NCBI GenBank assembly: GCA_022820925.1
Contig: JAJEEO010000014.1
Coordinates: 62,001 to 126,000, forward strand
Direction of reading: 5' to 3'
From: Acidimicrobiia bacterium
Lineage (GTDB): Bacteria; Actinomycetota; Acidimicrobiia; Acidimicrobiales; Poriferisodalaceae
Length of the DNA stretch: 64,000 bases
The position numbers and the translations under genes are program-made. The notes under the pieces were generated by a model. The model was given only the letters and a program-made list of their open reading frames with translations. It was not told the origin of the DNA and made no database searches. Positions 36,391-46,522 of the stretch are shown piece after piece (the stretch's first letter is position 1; the number at the start of each line of letters is the position of its first letter).

Positions 36391-39195
36391 TCAACCGCTC
36401 GTGCCGGGCGGCCTCTTTCGAGCCGGCGCCTTGCGGGCCCCGGATTTCTTCGCTGCGGGCTTCTTGCGAGCCGTCGCCTTCTTCGCCGGCGATTTCCTGC
36501 GGGCAGTCGACTTCTTCTTCGCCGGCGAGGTGCGCTGGGCTGCACGCTTCTTAGCGGGACCCTTCGCCCGTCGCTCGGCCAGCAGCTCCGCCGCCCGCTC
36601 GGCGGTGAGCGTCTCGGCATCATCGCCCTGGCGCAGCGACGCGTTGTACTCGCCGTCGGTCACATACGGCCCGAACCGGCCATCTTTGAGCACCATCGGC
36701 TTGCCGCTCTCGGGATCCTGGCCGATCTCGCGGCCCGTGCTCGCCGCCCGCTGGCCGCGGCGGCGGGGCGGCTGGGCGAGCAGCGCCAGCGCTTCGTCGA
36801 GCGTCAGCGTGAACAGCTGATCCTCTGATTCGAGGCTGCGGTTGGTTGCCTTGCCCCCGTCGATCGCCGCTTTGGTCAGGTACGGCCCGAACCGGCCGTT
36901 GCGCACGGTGATCTCGGCGCCGTCGGCTGGGTCGACGCCGACGGTGCGTGGCAGCGTCAGCAATTGCAGCGCATCTGCCAGTGTGACGGTCTCGGGCGTC
37001 TGACCGGAGAGCAGCGAAGCGGTGCGGGGACGGTCTTCAGTCTCGTCGGGTCGGCCGACCGAGACGTAGGGGCCGAACCGGCCGGGCCGCACGAGCACGT
37101 CGAGGCCGGAGTCTGGATCGGTGCCAAGCACCCGTTCGGTGGGCTCATCCAGCAGCTCGAGCGCCCGGTCCAAGGTGAGCTCGTCGGGTGCGAGGTCGTC
37201 GGGCAGCGGGCGGGTGGCGTCACCACGCCGCAGGTACGGGCCGAAGCGCCCCACCCGGGCCATCACCGCCTCACCGTCGGCATCGACGCCGATCGGAATG
37301 CTGTTGATCTCTGCGGGGTCGATGTCTGCGAGACGATCGTCCGAGACGAGGTAGCGCAGGCCGCCGGCCGCCTCGGGCGTCGGGGCATCTTTGTTTCCGA
37401 AATAGAACGCAGTGAGCCATGGCTCGGCGTCGCGATCGCCGTTCGCGATCTCGTCGAGGTCGGATTCCATCCGGGCGGTGAGCGCGTAGTCGACGAGGTG
37501 GTCGAAGTGGCGTTCCATGAGCCCGACCGTGGCGAACGCCACCAACGCCGGGACGAGCGCCGATCCCTTCTTCCACACGTACCCGCGTGCCTGGATCGTC
37601 TCGATGATGCTGGCGTAGGTGCTCGGGCGGCCGACGCCCAGTTCCTCGAGGCGGCGGATCAGCGATGCTTCGGTGAAGCGGGCCGGCGGGCTGGTGCTGT
37701 GCTCGGACGCCTCGAGAGCCACCGCGGTCGCCGCGTCGCCGGCGTCGATGTCGGGCAGGATGCGCTCGGGCTCCTCGTCAGTGCCTGCCGCGGCCGGCAC
37801 GTACACCAGCCGGAATCCGGGACTGGTGACCACCGTTCCCGCGGCGGAGAGCTCCACGTCGTGCGGGCCGGGCACACCGGCGCTGCCGGCGAGCTCCCGC
37901 GCCAGCTCGCAGTTCGCCGTTCCCGCCAGCCGGATGGTGACGGTCTCGCCGGTGGCGTCGATCATCTGGCTGGCGATCGTGCGCTGCCAGATCAGGTCGT
38001 ACAGGCGGGCGGCGTCGCCGCCGAGATCGGTGATGGCGCCAGGCTCGGGCCAGTTCTCGCCTGCGGGGCGGACGGCCTCGTGCGCCTCTTGCGCGTTCTT
38101 GACCTTGCGGGTGTAGATGCGCGGCTTGGGCGGCAAGTTCTCGGCGCCGAAGCGTCCGGCGACTATCCGCCGCGCCGCGCCCAGTGCCTGGTCGGACAGG
38201 GTGGTGCTGTCGGTGCGCATGTAGGTGATGCGGCCGTTCTCGTAGAGCCGCTGCGCTGCTGCCATCGTGCGTGAAGCAGAGAAGCCCAGCCGCGCGCCCG
38301 CCGCCTGCTGAAGCGTCGAGGTGATGAACGGCGCCGGGGGCCGGCGGCGGTACGGCTTGGATTCGCGGGACACCACAGCGAACTGCCCGCCGTCGAGGTC
38401 TTCGGCCAGCGCGGCCGCGGCACTGCCGTTGAGCACCGCGACCCCGTCGGTGCGCAGCCCGCCCTGCTGGTCGAAGTCGCGCCCGGTGGCGATGCGGCGA
38501 CCGTTGAGCGATGCCAGCGACGCGTCGAATTGCCCTGGTCGGGCCGCGCCGGTGGGATCGGCGGCAGCGTCGAGCGTGGCCACCAGGCTCCAGTACTCCG
38601 CCGCCCGGAATGCCATCCGCTCGCGCTCGCGCTCGACGATGAGACGGTTGGCGACGCTCTGCACGCGTCCCGCCGACAGCTTCGGCGCCACCTTGCGCCA
38701 CAGCACCGGCGAGACCTCGTACCCATAGAGCCGGTCGAAGATGCGGCGCGCCTCCTGCGCGTCGACGAGGCGCCGGTCGAGATCGCGGGGATTGTCGATG
38801 GCCTCCCGGATGGCTGCCGCGGTGATCTCGTGGAAGACCATGCGGCGCACCGGGATCTGGGGGTTGAGCACCTCGAGCAGGTGCCAGGCGATGGCCTCGC
38901 CCTCGCGGTCCTCATCGGTGGCGAGATAGAGCTCGTCGGCGTTGCGCAGCAGCGCCTTCAGACGCCGCACCTGGTCTTTGGCGGTCACCACGTACAGCGG
39001 CTTGAAGCCGTCGTCAGGATTGACGCCGAGCGTCGCCCACTGCTCGGACTTGAAGGCCGCGGGCACCTCTGACGCGTTGCGCGGCAGGTCCCGGATGTGG
39101 CCGACAGAGGACTCGACCACGTAGTCGTCACCGAGGAAGCGCGAGATGGTGCGCGCCTTCGCGGGCGACTCGACGATGACGAGAGAAGTGGCCAT
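36391..39195 (-). CDS. topA: DNA topoisomerase I
   Basis: 934 residues. The Toprim domain is at the start (LVIVESPAKARTISRFLGDD; DEDREGEAIAW near 115). The active-site region is RITYMRTDSTTLSDQ near 330, with the catalytic tyrosine. The C-terminus has no zinc fingers; instead four GRFGPY repeats lie between about 665 and 880, then a 60-residue Lys/Ala/Arg tail like those of actinobacterial TopA that aid processive relaxation. It relaxes negative supercoils. Strong match and full length. Confidence 0.97.
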   Translation of the reverse strand: MATSLVIVESPAKARTISRFLGDDYVVESSVGHIRDLPRNASEVPAAFKSEQWATLGVNPDDGFKPLYVVTAKDQVRRLKALLRNADELYLATDEDREGEAIAWHLLEVLNPQIPVRRMVFHEITAAAIREAIDNPRDLDRRLVDAQEARRIFDRLYGYEVSPVLWRKVAPKLSAGRVQSVANRLIVERERERMAFRAAEYWSLVATLDAAADPTGAARPGQFDASLASLNGRRIATGRDFDQQGGLRTDGVAVLNGSAAAALAEDLDGGQFAVVSRESKPYRRRPPAPFITSTLQQAAGARLGFSASRTMAAAQRLYENGRITYMRTDSTTLSDQALGAARRIVAGRFGAENLPPKPRIYTRKVKNAQEAHEAVRPAGENWPEPGAITDLGGDAARLYDLIWQRTIASQMIDATGETVTIRLAGTANCELARELAGSAGVPGPHDVELSAAGTVVTSPGFRLVYVPAAAGTDEEPERILPDIDAGDAATAVALEASEHSTSPPARFTEASLIRRLEELGVGRPSTYASIIETIQARGYVWKKGSALVPALVAFATVGLMERHFDHLVDYALTARMESDLDEIANGDRDAEPWLTAFYFGNKDAPTPEAAGGLRYLVSDDRLADIDPAEINSIPIGVDADGEAVMARVGRFGPYLRRGDATRPLPDDLAPDELTLDRALELLDEPTERVLGTDPDSGLDVLVRPGRFGPYVSVGRPDETEDRPRTASLLSGQTPETVTLADALQLLTLPRTVGVDPADGAEITVRNGRFGPYLTKAAIDGGKATNRSLESEDQLFTLTLDEALALLAQPPRRRGQRAASTGREIGQDPESGKPMVLKDGRFGPYVTDGEYNASLRQGDDAETLTAERAAELLAERRAKGPAKKRAAQRTSPAKKKSTARRKSPAKKATARKKPAAKKSGARKAPARKRPPGTSG

Positions 39196-39305
39196 GGGCC
39201 TCCGAGGGGGCAGCTTCCGCTCGGCGTGTGTCGGTTCGAACGGCGCCGGAGCGGCCCGCGCCGGACGGTAGCGGAACAGGCTCGGCGTGCGGCGGTGGGA
39301 TCGGT

Positions 39306-40202
39306 CTAGCGAGGTTCTCGCTGTGCGCCCAGCCGGTGCAGGATCCAGGCAACAAGCGCAGCGGCACCGGCGGTCACGAAGGCCACCGCCGCATCGGCCG
39401 CAATCGGTGCACCGAGCGCCGAATTGCCGAATCCCTCCGCTTCAGGGTCGCCCACCGGCCAGGGCCACAGCACTCGCAGCGAACCCGCCATGAGACCCAT
39501 GAGCACCGCGATGACGACGTCGCGTCGGCGCTCCAGCAGACGCTGCAGCAGGCGCGAGAACAGCCCCAGCCCGATCACGGCGCCCAGCGCGAACAGCGCG
39601 ACCGTGGCGATGTGCCGGTCGGCCACCGCCTCGGTGATCGGGTCGTACAGGCCCAGCAGCAGCAGGATGAACGCACCCGAGATGCCGGGCAGGATCATCG
39701 CGCACACCCCCAGTGCGCCGGCACCGATGATGACCACGACGGCCGGGTCGGCGACGCTGCCCGGCCGCACGCCGAGCAGGACAAACACGACGACCGCCGT
39801 GGCGGCGGCGACCGCCGCGAGCCCCGGGCGCCACTGGCGCACCTCCCGGCGCGTCGTGACCACGGTCATGGCGACGAGTCCGAAGAACGCGGCCGACAGG
39901 GCGACCGGCTGGCGGTCGATGCCCAACCGCACCAGTTCGACCAGGCCCAGCACCGCAATGGCGATGCCGGTGAGCAAGCTCGCCAGAAACGCCCACTCCG
40001 CCCGGCGGGCAGTTGCGAGCCCCAGCCGCAGCCGGCCTCGCAGCACCTGGCCGGCGGCGGTGCTCAACTGGGCGATCTGGTGCACCAGCCGGTCGTAGAT
40101 GCCCAGCAGCAGGGCGATCGTGCCGCCAGAGACGCCCGGCACGACATCGGCGGCCCCCATCGCCAACCCCCGCGCGAAGTTCGCAATGACGCGCCGAGCC
40201 AC
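39306..40202 (-). CDS. DUF368 family membrane protein
   Basis: 298 residues from GTG 40202, chosen because the family begins NFxxGLxMGAADVVPGVSGG. Eight or so hydrophobic helices. A second related motif occurs in GAGALGVCAMILPGISGAFILL, so the protein has the internal repeat typical of DUF368 (an undecaprenyl-phosphate flippase role has been assigned to some members, the PopT type). Here it may recycle the lipid carrier for cell-wall synthesis (established for some family members, inferred here). 110 bases separate it from topA on the same strand. Confidence 0.86.
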   Translation of the reverse strand: MARRVIANFARGLAMGAADVVPGVSGGTIALLLGIYDRLVHQIAQLSTAAGQVLRGRLRLGLATARRAEWAFLASLLTGIAIAVLGLVELVRLGIDRQPVALSAAFFGLVAMTVVTTRREVRQWRPGLAAVAAATAVVVFVLLGVRPGSVADPAVVVIIGAGALGVCAMILPGISGAFILLLLGLYDPITEAVADRHIATVALFALGAVIGLGLFSRLLQRLLERRRDVVIAVLMGLMAGSLRVLWPWPVGDPEAEGFGNSALGAPIAADAAVAFVTAGAAALVAWILHRLGAQREPR

Positions 40203-40361
40203 ACGGCCGAAGCTAGACGCACCACCCCAGTTCGGGCGAACTACCAGACATGGCTTCGGCCGCATCAAACACAGACGCGGAGAGTCCCCGGGCCGCAGCC
40301 CGGGGACTCCCGCTGACAACAGAGCAGGCGGTCGCCCGTCGACTCAGCCCATGGCCGAGTG

Positions 40362-41735
40362 TCAGCCGCTCGAGACCACGTCGTCGAGCGCCAAGCCGGG
40401 CCCCCCGTGTTCGGACACGTCGAGGCCCACCATCTCCTCCTCTGCCGACACTCGCAACCCGATCGTGGCCTTGAGCACCCCGAACAGGATCGCGGCGGTC
40501 ACGATCACCCACGCGGCCACGATCACCACCAGCAGGAATTGCACGACGAGCTGCTCGATGCCGCCGCCGTAGAACAGGCCGGCGTTCTCGCGGCCCAAGA
40601 ACGCATCGTCGTAGCGGGCGAACAGGCCGATGGCGAGCGTGCCCCACATGCCCGCGGCGCCGTGCACGGCGAATGCGCCGACCGGATCGTCGATCTTCAT
40701 CTTGCGATCCACAAAACCGACGACGCCCACCACGATGAGCCCCGCGATGAACCCGGTGACGATGGCACCCCAGGGCGTCATCGAGCCGCAGCCGGCGGTG
40801 ATGCCGACGAGCCCCGCCAGCGCTCCGTTGCCGGCCATCGGCACATCGGGACGGCCGGTGCGCAGCCAGTTCAGCGCCGTGGCGCCGATGGTGCCGGCGC
40901 ACGCCGCCAGCACCGTGTTGAGCGCCACGAACATCACGAACTCGTCCGCTGCAAGCTCGGAGCCGGGATTGAAGCCGAACCAGCCGAACCACAGGATGAA
41001 CACGCCCAGGATGGCGAGCGTCACGTTGTGGCCCGGGATGGTGCGCGATGTCCCATCGGCTGCGTACTTGCCGATGCGAGGCCCGAGCATCCAGGCGCCG
41101 ACGAGAGCGATCCAGCCGCCGACGCTGTGCACGATGGTGGAGCCGGCGAAGTCGCTGTAGACGGCGTCGCCGATCGAGATGTTGGCGATGAGGCCGCCGC
41201 CCCAGGTCCAATGAACCACGATCGGGTAGATGATCGCCGTGGTCACGAGGCTGAAGATCAGATAGGTGCTGAACTTGGTGCGCTCGGCCATGGCGCCCGA
41301 GGCGATCGTGACCGCCGTGGCGGCGAACACCGCCTGGAAGAAGAAGTCCGTCGAGCCAGACAGGCCCTCAGAGATGTCGAAGAGGTCGACGCCCGACAGG
41401 GCGAACGAGCCCCAGCCGAACGCGCTGTTGCCATCGCCCCCATAGGCCAGCCCGTAGCCCACGAGGAAGAACGCCAGGATGCCGATGGATGCGTCGGCGA
41501 GGTTCTTGGCCATGATGTTGGCCACGTTCTTCGAGCGGGTCAGGCCCGACTCGAGCATGGCGAAGCCGGCCTGCATCAAGAAGACGAGCACCCCGGCGAT
41601 GAACACCCACAGGTTGTCCATCACAGCTTGAACGACCTCCGATGTGACGGCGTCGTCCTGCGCGCCGACCGGTCCGGCGAACAGGAACAGGCCGCCGAGG
41701 GCGCCCGCGGCAACGACGAATAGCTTGCGTTTCAT
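40362..41735 (-). CDS. amt: Ammonium transporter
   Basis: 457 residues from ATG 41735 after AGGAG. The signal peptide MKRKLFVVAAGALGGLFLF..GAQ is followed by eleven helices. Family blocks are VFLMQAGFAMLESGLTRSKN, DFAGSTIVHSVGGWIAL (with the pore histidine), GHNVTLAILGVFILWFGWFG, and HGAAGMWGTLAIGLFA (second pore histidine). No glnK/PII gene follows, which is unusual. Its location beside osmolyte/amine genes suggests use of ammonium released from them, but it may simply be the general transporter. Confidence 0.95.
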   Translation of the reverse strand: MKRKLFVVAAGALGGLFLFAGPVGAQDDAVTSEVVQAVMDNLWVFIAGVLVFLMQAGFAMLESGLTRSKNVANIMAKNLADASIGILAFFLVGYGLAYGGDGNSAFGWGSFALSGVDLFDISEGLSGSTDFFFQAVFAATAVTIASGAMAERTKFSTYLIFSLVTTAIIYPIVVHWTWGGGLIANISIGDAVYSDFAGSTIVHSVGGWIALVGAWMLGPRIGKYAADGTSRTIPGHNVTLAILGVFILWFGWFGFNPGSELAADEFVMFVALNTVLAACAGTIGATALNWLRTGRPDVPMAGNGALAGLVGITAGCGSMTPWGAIVTGFIAGLIVVGVVGFVDRKMKIDDPVGAFAVHGAAGMWGTLAIGLFARYDDAFLGRENAGLFYGGGIEQLVVQFLLVVIVAAWVIVTAAILFGVLKATIGLRVSAEEEMVGLDVSEHGGPGLALDDVVSSG

Positions 41736-41903
41736 GGCCAATCTCCTAGGACTCGGCTCCCGATGCATGGCTGATGTGGCGAACCTAGGAATGGCGTGTT
41801 GCGCAGGGGTCACTCCGACATGACCGCTCGATGCACAGCGCGGGTCGGCGCTGTTGCCGAGATGTTTCGGCCGCGTTGCGAGCCCCGACGGGGCGGTGGA
41901 TGA

Positions 41904-43397
41904 CTAGCGAGCGGGGTAGCGCAGCTTGGGGCCGGCCTCGGCCCAGTCCATGTGGTCGCGGATGTACTCGTTGGCGGGATCCCGCGGCGGCAGGTAGTCC
42001 CAACCCTGCGCTGCGGCGGCATGGACAACGCGACGGGCCCGCTGCGAGGCCACTACCTGTTCTCGGATCGCCCCAGAGTCCCAGCGCTGTGCGACCTCTG
42101 CGGCGAAACCAGCCGATACCTCGGCCAGCTCAGCCGCCGCAGCGAGGTTGTGATGCTCGGCGGGATCGGCCGAGATGTCATAGAGCTGTGGCGGGTCGGA
42201 GTCGCAGTGGATGTACTTGTGGCGACCCCGGCGGATCATGAACATCGGGTGCGAGGTCAGCTCCCCCATGTACTCGCCGAGCGTCTCGTCGACCGGATCG
42301 TCACCTCCGGTGGCCGCGGGCCACAGGCTGCGCCCGTCGAGCGGCGCGCCGAGGTCCGGCAGCGAACTGCCGGCGATGTCGATGAGCGTGGGCGCCACGT
42401 CCATCAGCGAGCACACGTTGGGCACGGTGCCGGTCGCGATCCCAGGCCCCGCCATCACCAGCGGGACGCGGGCGGACCGCTCGAAGAACGACATCTTGTA
42501 CCAGGCGCCCCGGTCGCCGAGCATGTCGCCGTGATCGCTGGTGGCGATCACCACCGTGTCATCGGTTCGGCCCGTCTCGTCGAGGACTTCCAGCAGCTCG
42601 CCGAGCCACCAGTCGAAGTAGCTGGTGTTGGCGTAGTAGGCCCGTCGGGCGTTGCGGCTCTGCTCGTCGGTCCAGCCGGCGGTGTCGGCCCCGATGCCGT
42701 GGCGAATCCGCTTCGTGTGCGGATCCAGCTCGGGCGGCAGCGGACCCGGCAGGTCGATGTCGTCGTGGTCGTAGAGGTTCCACCACTCGGGGCGAGCCAC
42801 GTAGGGATCGTGCGGGTGGATGAACGCCACCGCCAGGAAGAACGGACGGTCGTCAACCTCACGGGCCAGGTCGTACAGGCAGCGGCGCGTGGCGTGGCCG
42901 ACTTCGGTGTCGTAGTCGATCTGGTATGTCGCGAGTGCGGGACCGGCATCGGTGACGCTCTCCATGTTGTGGTACCAGGCGTCGATCCGTTCGCCGGCGG
43001 CGTCCCAGTTGGGGGTCCACGCGAAGTTCGCCGGGTAGATGTCTGTGTTCAGGCGCCGGCTGAAGCCGTGGAGCTGGTCGGGGCCGACGAAGTGCATCTT
43101 GCCCGCCAGCACGGTCCGGTAACCGGCCAGGTTCAGCCAGTGGGCCATGGTGGGCGCGGCCGCGCTCCACTCGGCGGCGTTGTCCCACGCGCCGATCTGG
43201 GAGGGGAGGCGGCCGGTCATCATCGAGTAGCGCGACGGCGCGCACAGGGGCGAGGGACAGTACGCGGCATCAAAGCGCACGCCCCGCTCGGCCAGCGCGT
43301 CCATGGCTGGCGTCTGGACGACCGGGTGGCCGTAGGTGCCGGTGAAGTGCGGCGCGAGCTGATCGGCCATCACCAGCAGCACATTGGGAACCGTCAT
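41904..43397 (-). CDS. betC: Choline-sulfatase
   Basis: 497 residues from ATG 43397. The N-terminus NVLLVMADQLAPHFTGTYG carries the metal-binding Asp. SPLCAPSRYSMMTGRLPSQ (49-67) contains the C52-x-P-S-R sulfatase signature whose cysteine becomes formylglycine, and the following GAWDNAAEW is characteristic of choline sulfatases. IATSDHGDMLGDRGAWYKM completes the metal site, and the C-terminal DPPQLYDISADPAEHHNLA matches the family end. It hydrolyses choline-O-sulfate to choline. The neighbouring betaine transporter and choline dehydrogenase genes support the specific call. Confidence 0.9.
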   Translation of the reverse strand: MTVPNVLLVMADQLAPHFTGTYGHPVVQTPAMDALAERGVRFDAAYCPSPLCAPSRYSMMTGRLPSQIGAWDNAAEWSAAAPTMAHWLNLAGYRTVLAGKMHFVGPDQLHGFSRRLNTDIYPANFAWTPNWDAAGERIDAWYHNMESVTDAGPALATYQIDYDTEVGHATRRCLYDLAREVDDRPFFLAVAFIHPHDPYVARPEWWNLYDHDDIDLPGPLPPELDPHTKRIRHGIGADTAGWTDEQSRNARRAYYANTSYFDWWLGELLEVLDETGRTDDTVVIATSDHGDMLGDRGAWYKMSFFERSARVPLVMAGPGIATGTVPNVCSLMDVAPTLIDIAGSSLPDLGAPLDGRSLWPAATGGDDPVDETLGEYMGELTSHPMFMIRRGRHKYIHCDSDPPQLYDISADPAEHHNLAAAAELAEVSAGFAAEVAQRWDSGAIREQVVASQRARRVVHAAAAQGWDYLPPRDPANEYIRDHMDWAEAGPKLRYPAR

Positions 43398-43475
43398 CAG
43401 TCGAACAGTACGCGTGCCCGAACCCAACGCGCACCAGTGCGCGGTAGGGGCCGATTTTCGGCGTGCTAATCTTGA

Positions 43476-43501
43476 TAAAACCGTCTAAATGGCCTGTTTT
43501 A
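43476..43501. promoter_or_regulatory. AT-rich inverted repeat upstream of the betaine-binding protein
   Basis: TAAAAC (43476-43481) and GTTTTA (43496-43501) are perfect inverted arms 14 bases apart, in the only clearly AT-rich stretch of this part of the window. It lies 107 bases before the binding-protein ATG and 79 bases before the divergent sulfatase start. Possible operator and/or promoter for both genes; the protein that binds it is not identified. Confidence 0.4.
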
Positions 43502-43607
43502 CACGGGGAAGGTCAGGGGGCCCGACCCGTGAGCGGGCCGATCGCTCTCGGGGAGAGCTGCCGGCACATGTCGGCGACAGACGGAGGAAACACACAGGGG
43601 GTTGCCC

Positions 43608-44690
43608 ATGTCCGAAGTACGCAAGTCCGGCGAACGAACTCGCCGGCGCCAACCGATGAGCAGCTGGACGCTGCTCATCGCGCTCGTCGCAGCGTTCGGG
43701 CTGCTCGCAGCAGCCTGCACAGGCAGCGACGACGACGCAGCCGAGGAGCCGGTCGCCACGACTGAGGCAATGGAGGAACCGGCCCCCACCGAACCGGCGG
43801 CCGATGAGGGTCCGGACCTGGGCGCGCAGACCACGATCACGCTGGCATCCAACCCGTGGAACGGCTCGGCGCTGAATGTGGCTGTCGCCGCGCAGCTGCT
43901 CGAGTCCGAACTCGGCTATGAGGTCGAGATCGTGGAGATCGACGAGAACGCCCAGTGGGCGGCCATCAACACCGGCGACATCAGTGCCTCGCTCGAGGTC
44001 TGGCCGTCGGGTCACGCTCAGAATGTGATCGACTTCATCGACAATCCCGACGCCAACGTCGACAATGCCGGCCTGCTCGGGCCGATCGGCAAGATCGGCT
44101 GGTTCACGCCGACGTACATGATCGAGCGCCATCCGGAGCTGGCAACGTGGGAGGGCTTCGCCGATCCGGAGCTGGCCGGCTTGTACGCCACCGCGGAGAC
44201 CGGCGACCTGGGACAGTTCCTGGGCGGTGATCCGAGCTTTGTCCAGTACGACGAGGACATCATCAACAACCTGGGCCTGCCGATGCAGGTCGTCTACGCC
44301 GGGTCCGAGGCAGCGATCCTGGCTGCGGTCGATGCGGCATACAGCAGGGAGGATCCGATCCTGGTGTACCTGTGGACACCGCATTCAGCGTTCAACAGCT
44401 ACGACCTCACCAACGTGCTGCTGCCCGAGTACAGCGACGACTGCTACGCCACGGCCGACGCCGGCGGTGTTGACTGCGACTACCCCGCCGACGTCCTGTT
44501 CAAGATCATCGACGCGAGCCTGGCCGAGAACGCCCCCGCAGCTGACGCCTTCTTGCGAGCCATGAACTACGACAGCGCCGACCAGATCTCCATGCTTGCT
44601 GCCGTCGAAGGCGAAGGCATGTCGGTCGACGACGCTGCTGCGCAGTGGATCGCGGACAACGAGGCGACCTGGAGCGCTTGGCTCCAATAG
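43608..44690 (+). CDS. Glycine betaine/proline-type ABC transporter substrate-binding lipoprotein
   Basis: 360 residues. ATG 43608 follows AGGGGG. A basic N-terminus and hydrophobic helix end in the lipobox LLAAACTG (cysteine about residue 35), then an acidic Thr/Glu/Pro linker. The mature domain is OpuAC/ProX-like: LASNPWNGSALNVAVAAQLL, WAAINTGDISASLEVWPSGH, and GKIGWFTPTYM with aromatic residues suited to a quaternary ammonium group. It delivers betaine, choline or a related osmolyte to the ATPase/permease at 47-50 kb. It is separated from them by the betA and regulator genes. Confidence 0.9.
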   Translation: MSEVRKSGERTRRRQPMSSWTLLIALVAAFGLLAAACTGSDDDAAEEPVATTEAMEEPAPTEPAADEGPDLGAQTTITLASNPWNGSALNVAVAAQLLESELGYEVEIVEIDENAQWAAINTGDISASLEVWPSGHAQNVIDFIDNPDANVDNAGLLGPIGKIGWFTPTYMIERHPELATWEGFADPELAGLYATAETGDLGQFLGGDPSFVQYDEDIINNLGLPMQVVYAGSEAAILAAVDAAYSREDPILVYLWTPHSAFNSYDLTNVLLPEYSDDCYATADAGGVDCDYPADVLFKIIDASLAENAPAADAFLRAMNYDSADQISMLAAVEGEGMSVDDAAAQWIADNEATWSAWLQ

Positions 44691-44812
44691 CCCCGCAGGA
44701 CATGTCCCCAGCGAGACGCTGACCCGTCGGCGTCGACCTGACACGGTCGGCGCCGGCGGGGCTCGTCCCGCATGTCTGCGAACACGCTTTACTCAGTGAC
44801 GTCGGTGAACTC

Positions 44813-46522
44813 GTGAAGGACCCTGCATACGACTTCGTCATCGTCGGCGGCGGATCGGCCGGCTGCGCGCTCGCGAACCGGCTGAGCGCCGATCGCAGCA
44901 TCAAGGTGCTCGTGCTCGAAGCGGGGCGCCGGGATTACCGCTGGGATGTGCTCATCCATATGCCGGCGGCTTTGGCGATGCCGATCGGCAACCGCTTCTA
45001 CGACTGGAAGTACGAGACCGAGGCCGAGCCCCACATGGGCGGCCGGCGCGTCTACCACGCCCGGGGCAAGGTGCTGGGCGGGTCGAGCTCCATCAACGGG
45101 ATGATCTTCCAGCGAGGCAATCCCGCCGACTACGACAAATGGGCAGACCGGTCCGGCATGCAGGCCTGGGATTACCGCCACTGCCTGCCGTACTTCAAGC
45201 GCATGGAGACGTGCCTGGCGGGCGCCGATGAGTGGCGCGGCGGCGAGGGACCCCTGGTGCTCGAGCGTGGCCCGGCGGCCAGCCCGCTGTTCGAAGCGTT
45301 CTTCGCGGCCGTGCGGGAAGCCGGTTTCGAGCTCACCGACGACGTGAACGGATTCCGCCAAGAAGGCTTCGCACCGTTCGACCGCAACATCCACCGCGGA
45401 CGGCGGCTGTCTGCCTCGCGCGCCTACCTGCACCCCGTGCTGGACCGTCCGAACCTCGAGCTGCGCACCGGTGCGCTCATCGGCAAGGTGCTGTTCGAGG
45501 GCAGCCGTGCGACCGGTGTCAGCTACCGCCGCAAGGGCCGCCAGCGCGTCGCCCGCGCAGAGCACGTCATCCTGTGTGCGGGCGCATTCGGCTCGGCCCA
45601 GCTCCTGCAGCTCTCAGGTGTCGGGCCGCCGGCACTGCTCGGCCAGCACGGCATCGATGTGGTCTCGCCGCTCGACGGCGTCGGCGAGAACCTCCAGGAC
45701 CACCTCGAGGTCTACATCCAGTACGCCTCCAAGCTGCCGGTCTCGATGCAGCCGCATCTGCGTCGGCGGCGGCATCCGTGGATCGGCCTGCAGTGGCTGG
45801 CACGGCGCGGACCGGGCGCCACCAATCACTTCGAGGCAGGCGGCTTCGTGCGCAGCAACACCGCCGAGGCCTACCCGAATCTGATGTTCCACTTCCTGCC
45901 GCTGGCCGTGCGCTACGACGGCTCGGCGCCCGCCAGCAAGCACGGCTACCAGGTCCACGTCGGGCCGATGTACTCCGATGCCCGCGGCTGGGTGCGGATC
46001 CGCTCGCTTGATCCTGCGGCCAAGCCGGCCATCCGGTTCAACTACCTGTCCACCGCCCAGGACCGGCGCGAGTGGATCGAGACCGTGCGGGTGACGCGCC
46101 GCATCATGAACCAGCCGGCCTTCGAGCCCTACAACGACGGCGAGCTGTCGCCGGGTCCCGACACCCAGACCGACGACGAGATCATGGACTGGGTGGCGCG
46201 CGACGCAGAGACGGCGCTGCACCCAGCGGGCACGGCGCGGCTCGGCACCGACGAGGCGGCGGTGACCGACCCGGCGAACATGGGCGTGCACGGCACCTCG
46301 GGCCTCAGCGTCGTGGATGCCTCGGTGATGCCGACGGTCACGAACGGGAACATCTACGCGCCGGTGATGATGATCGCCGAGAAGGCCGCCGATCTGCTCT
46401 TGGGCAACGAGCCGCTCGCGCCGCTCGACGTGCCGGTCTACGGACGGTCCGCCGAGACGCCGCCGCCGTCACCGCCGTCATCGCCGGAGATCATTGCCGA
46501 GACGAGGTCGAGCACCTCGTGA
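44813..46522 (+). CDS. betA: GMC oxidoreductase, choline dehydrogenase-like
   Basis: 569 residues from GTG 44813. FAD motif [20 protein letters not shown], then LVLEAG; GMC signature 1 [20 protein letters not shown] and signature 2 [18 protein letters not shown]. The catalytic region reads [17 protein letters not shown], less cysteine-rich than classical BetA (HPCGTC), and the second catalytic Asn is in [15 protein letters not shown]. It probably oxidises choline to betaine aldehyde, perhaps on to betaine, since no BetB gene is in the window. The last 85 bases overlap the convergent TetR gene. Other alcohols remain possible. Confidence 0.85.
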   Translation: MKDPAYDFVIVGGGSAGCALANRLSADRSIKVLVLEAGRRDYRWDVLIHMPAALAMPIGNRFYDWKYETEAEPHMGGRRVYHARGKVLGGSSSINGMIFQRGNPADYDKWADRSGMQAWDYRHCLPYFKRMETCLAGADEWRGGEGPLVLERGPAASPLFEAFFAAVREAGFELTDDVNGFRQEGFAPFDRNIHRGRRLSASRAYLHPVLDRPNLELRTGALIGKVLFEGSRATGVSYRRKGRQRVARAEHVILCAGAFGSAQLLQLSGVGPPALLGQHGIDVVSPLDGVGENLQDHLEVYIQYASKLPVSMQPHLRRRRHPWIGLQWLARRGPGATNHFEAGGFVRSNTAEAYPNLMFHFLPLAVRYDGSAPASKHGYQVHVGPMYSDARGWVRIRSLDPAAKPAIRFNYLSTAQDRREWIETVRVTRRIMNQPAFEPYNDGELSPGPDTQTDDEIMDWVARDAETALHPAGTARLGTDEAAVTDPANMGVHGTSGLSVVDASVMPTVTNGNIYAPVMMIAEKAADLLLGNEPLAPLDVPVYGRSAETPPPSPPSSPEIIAETRSSTS

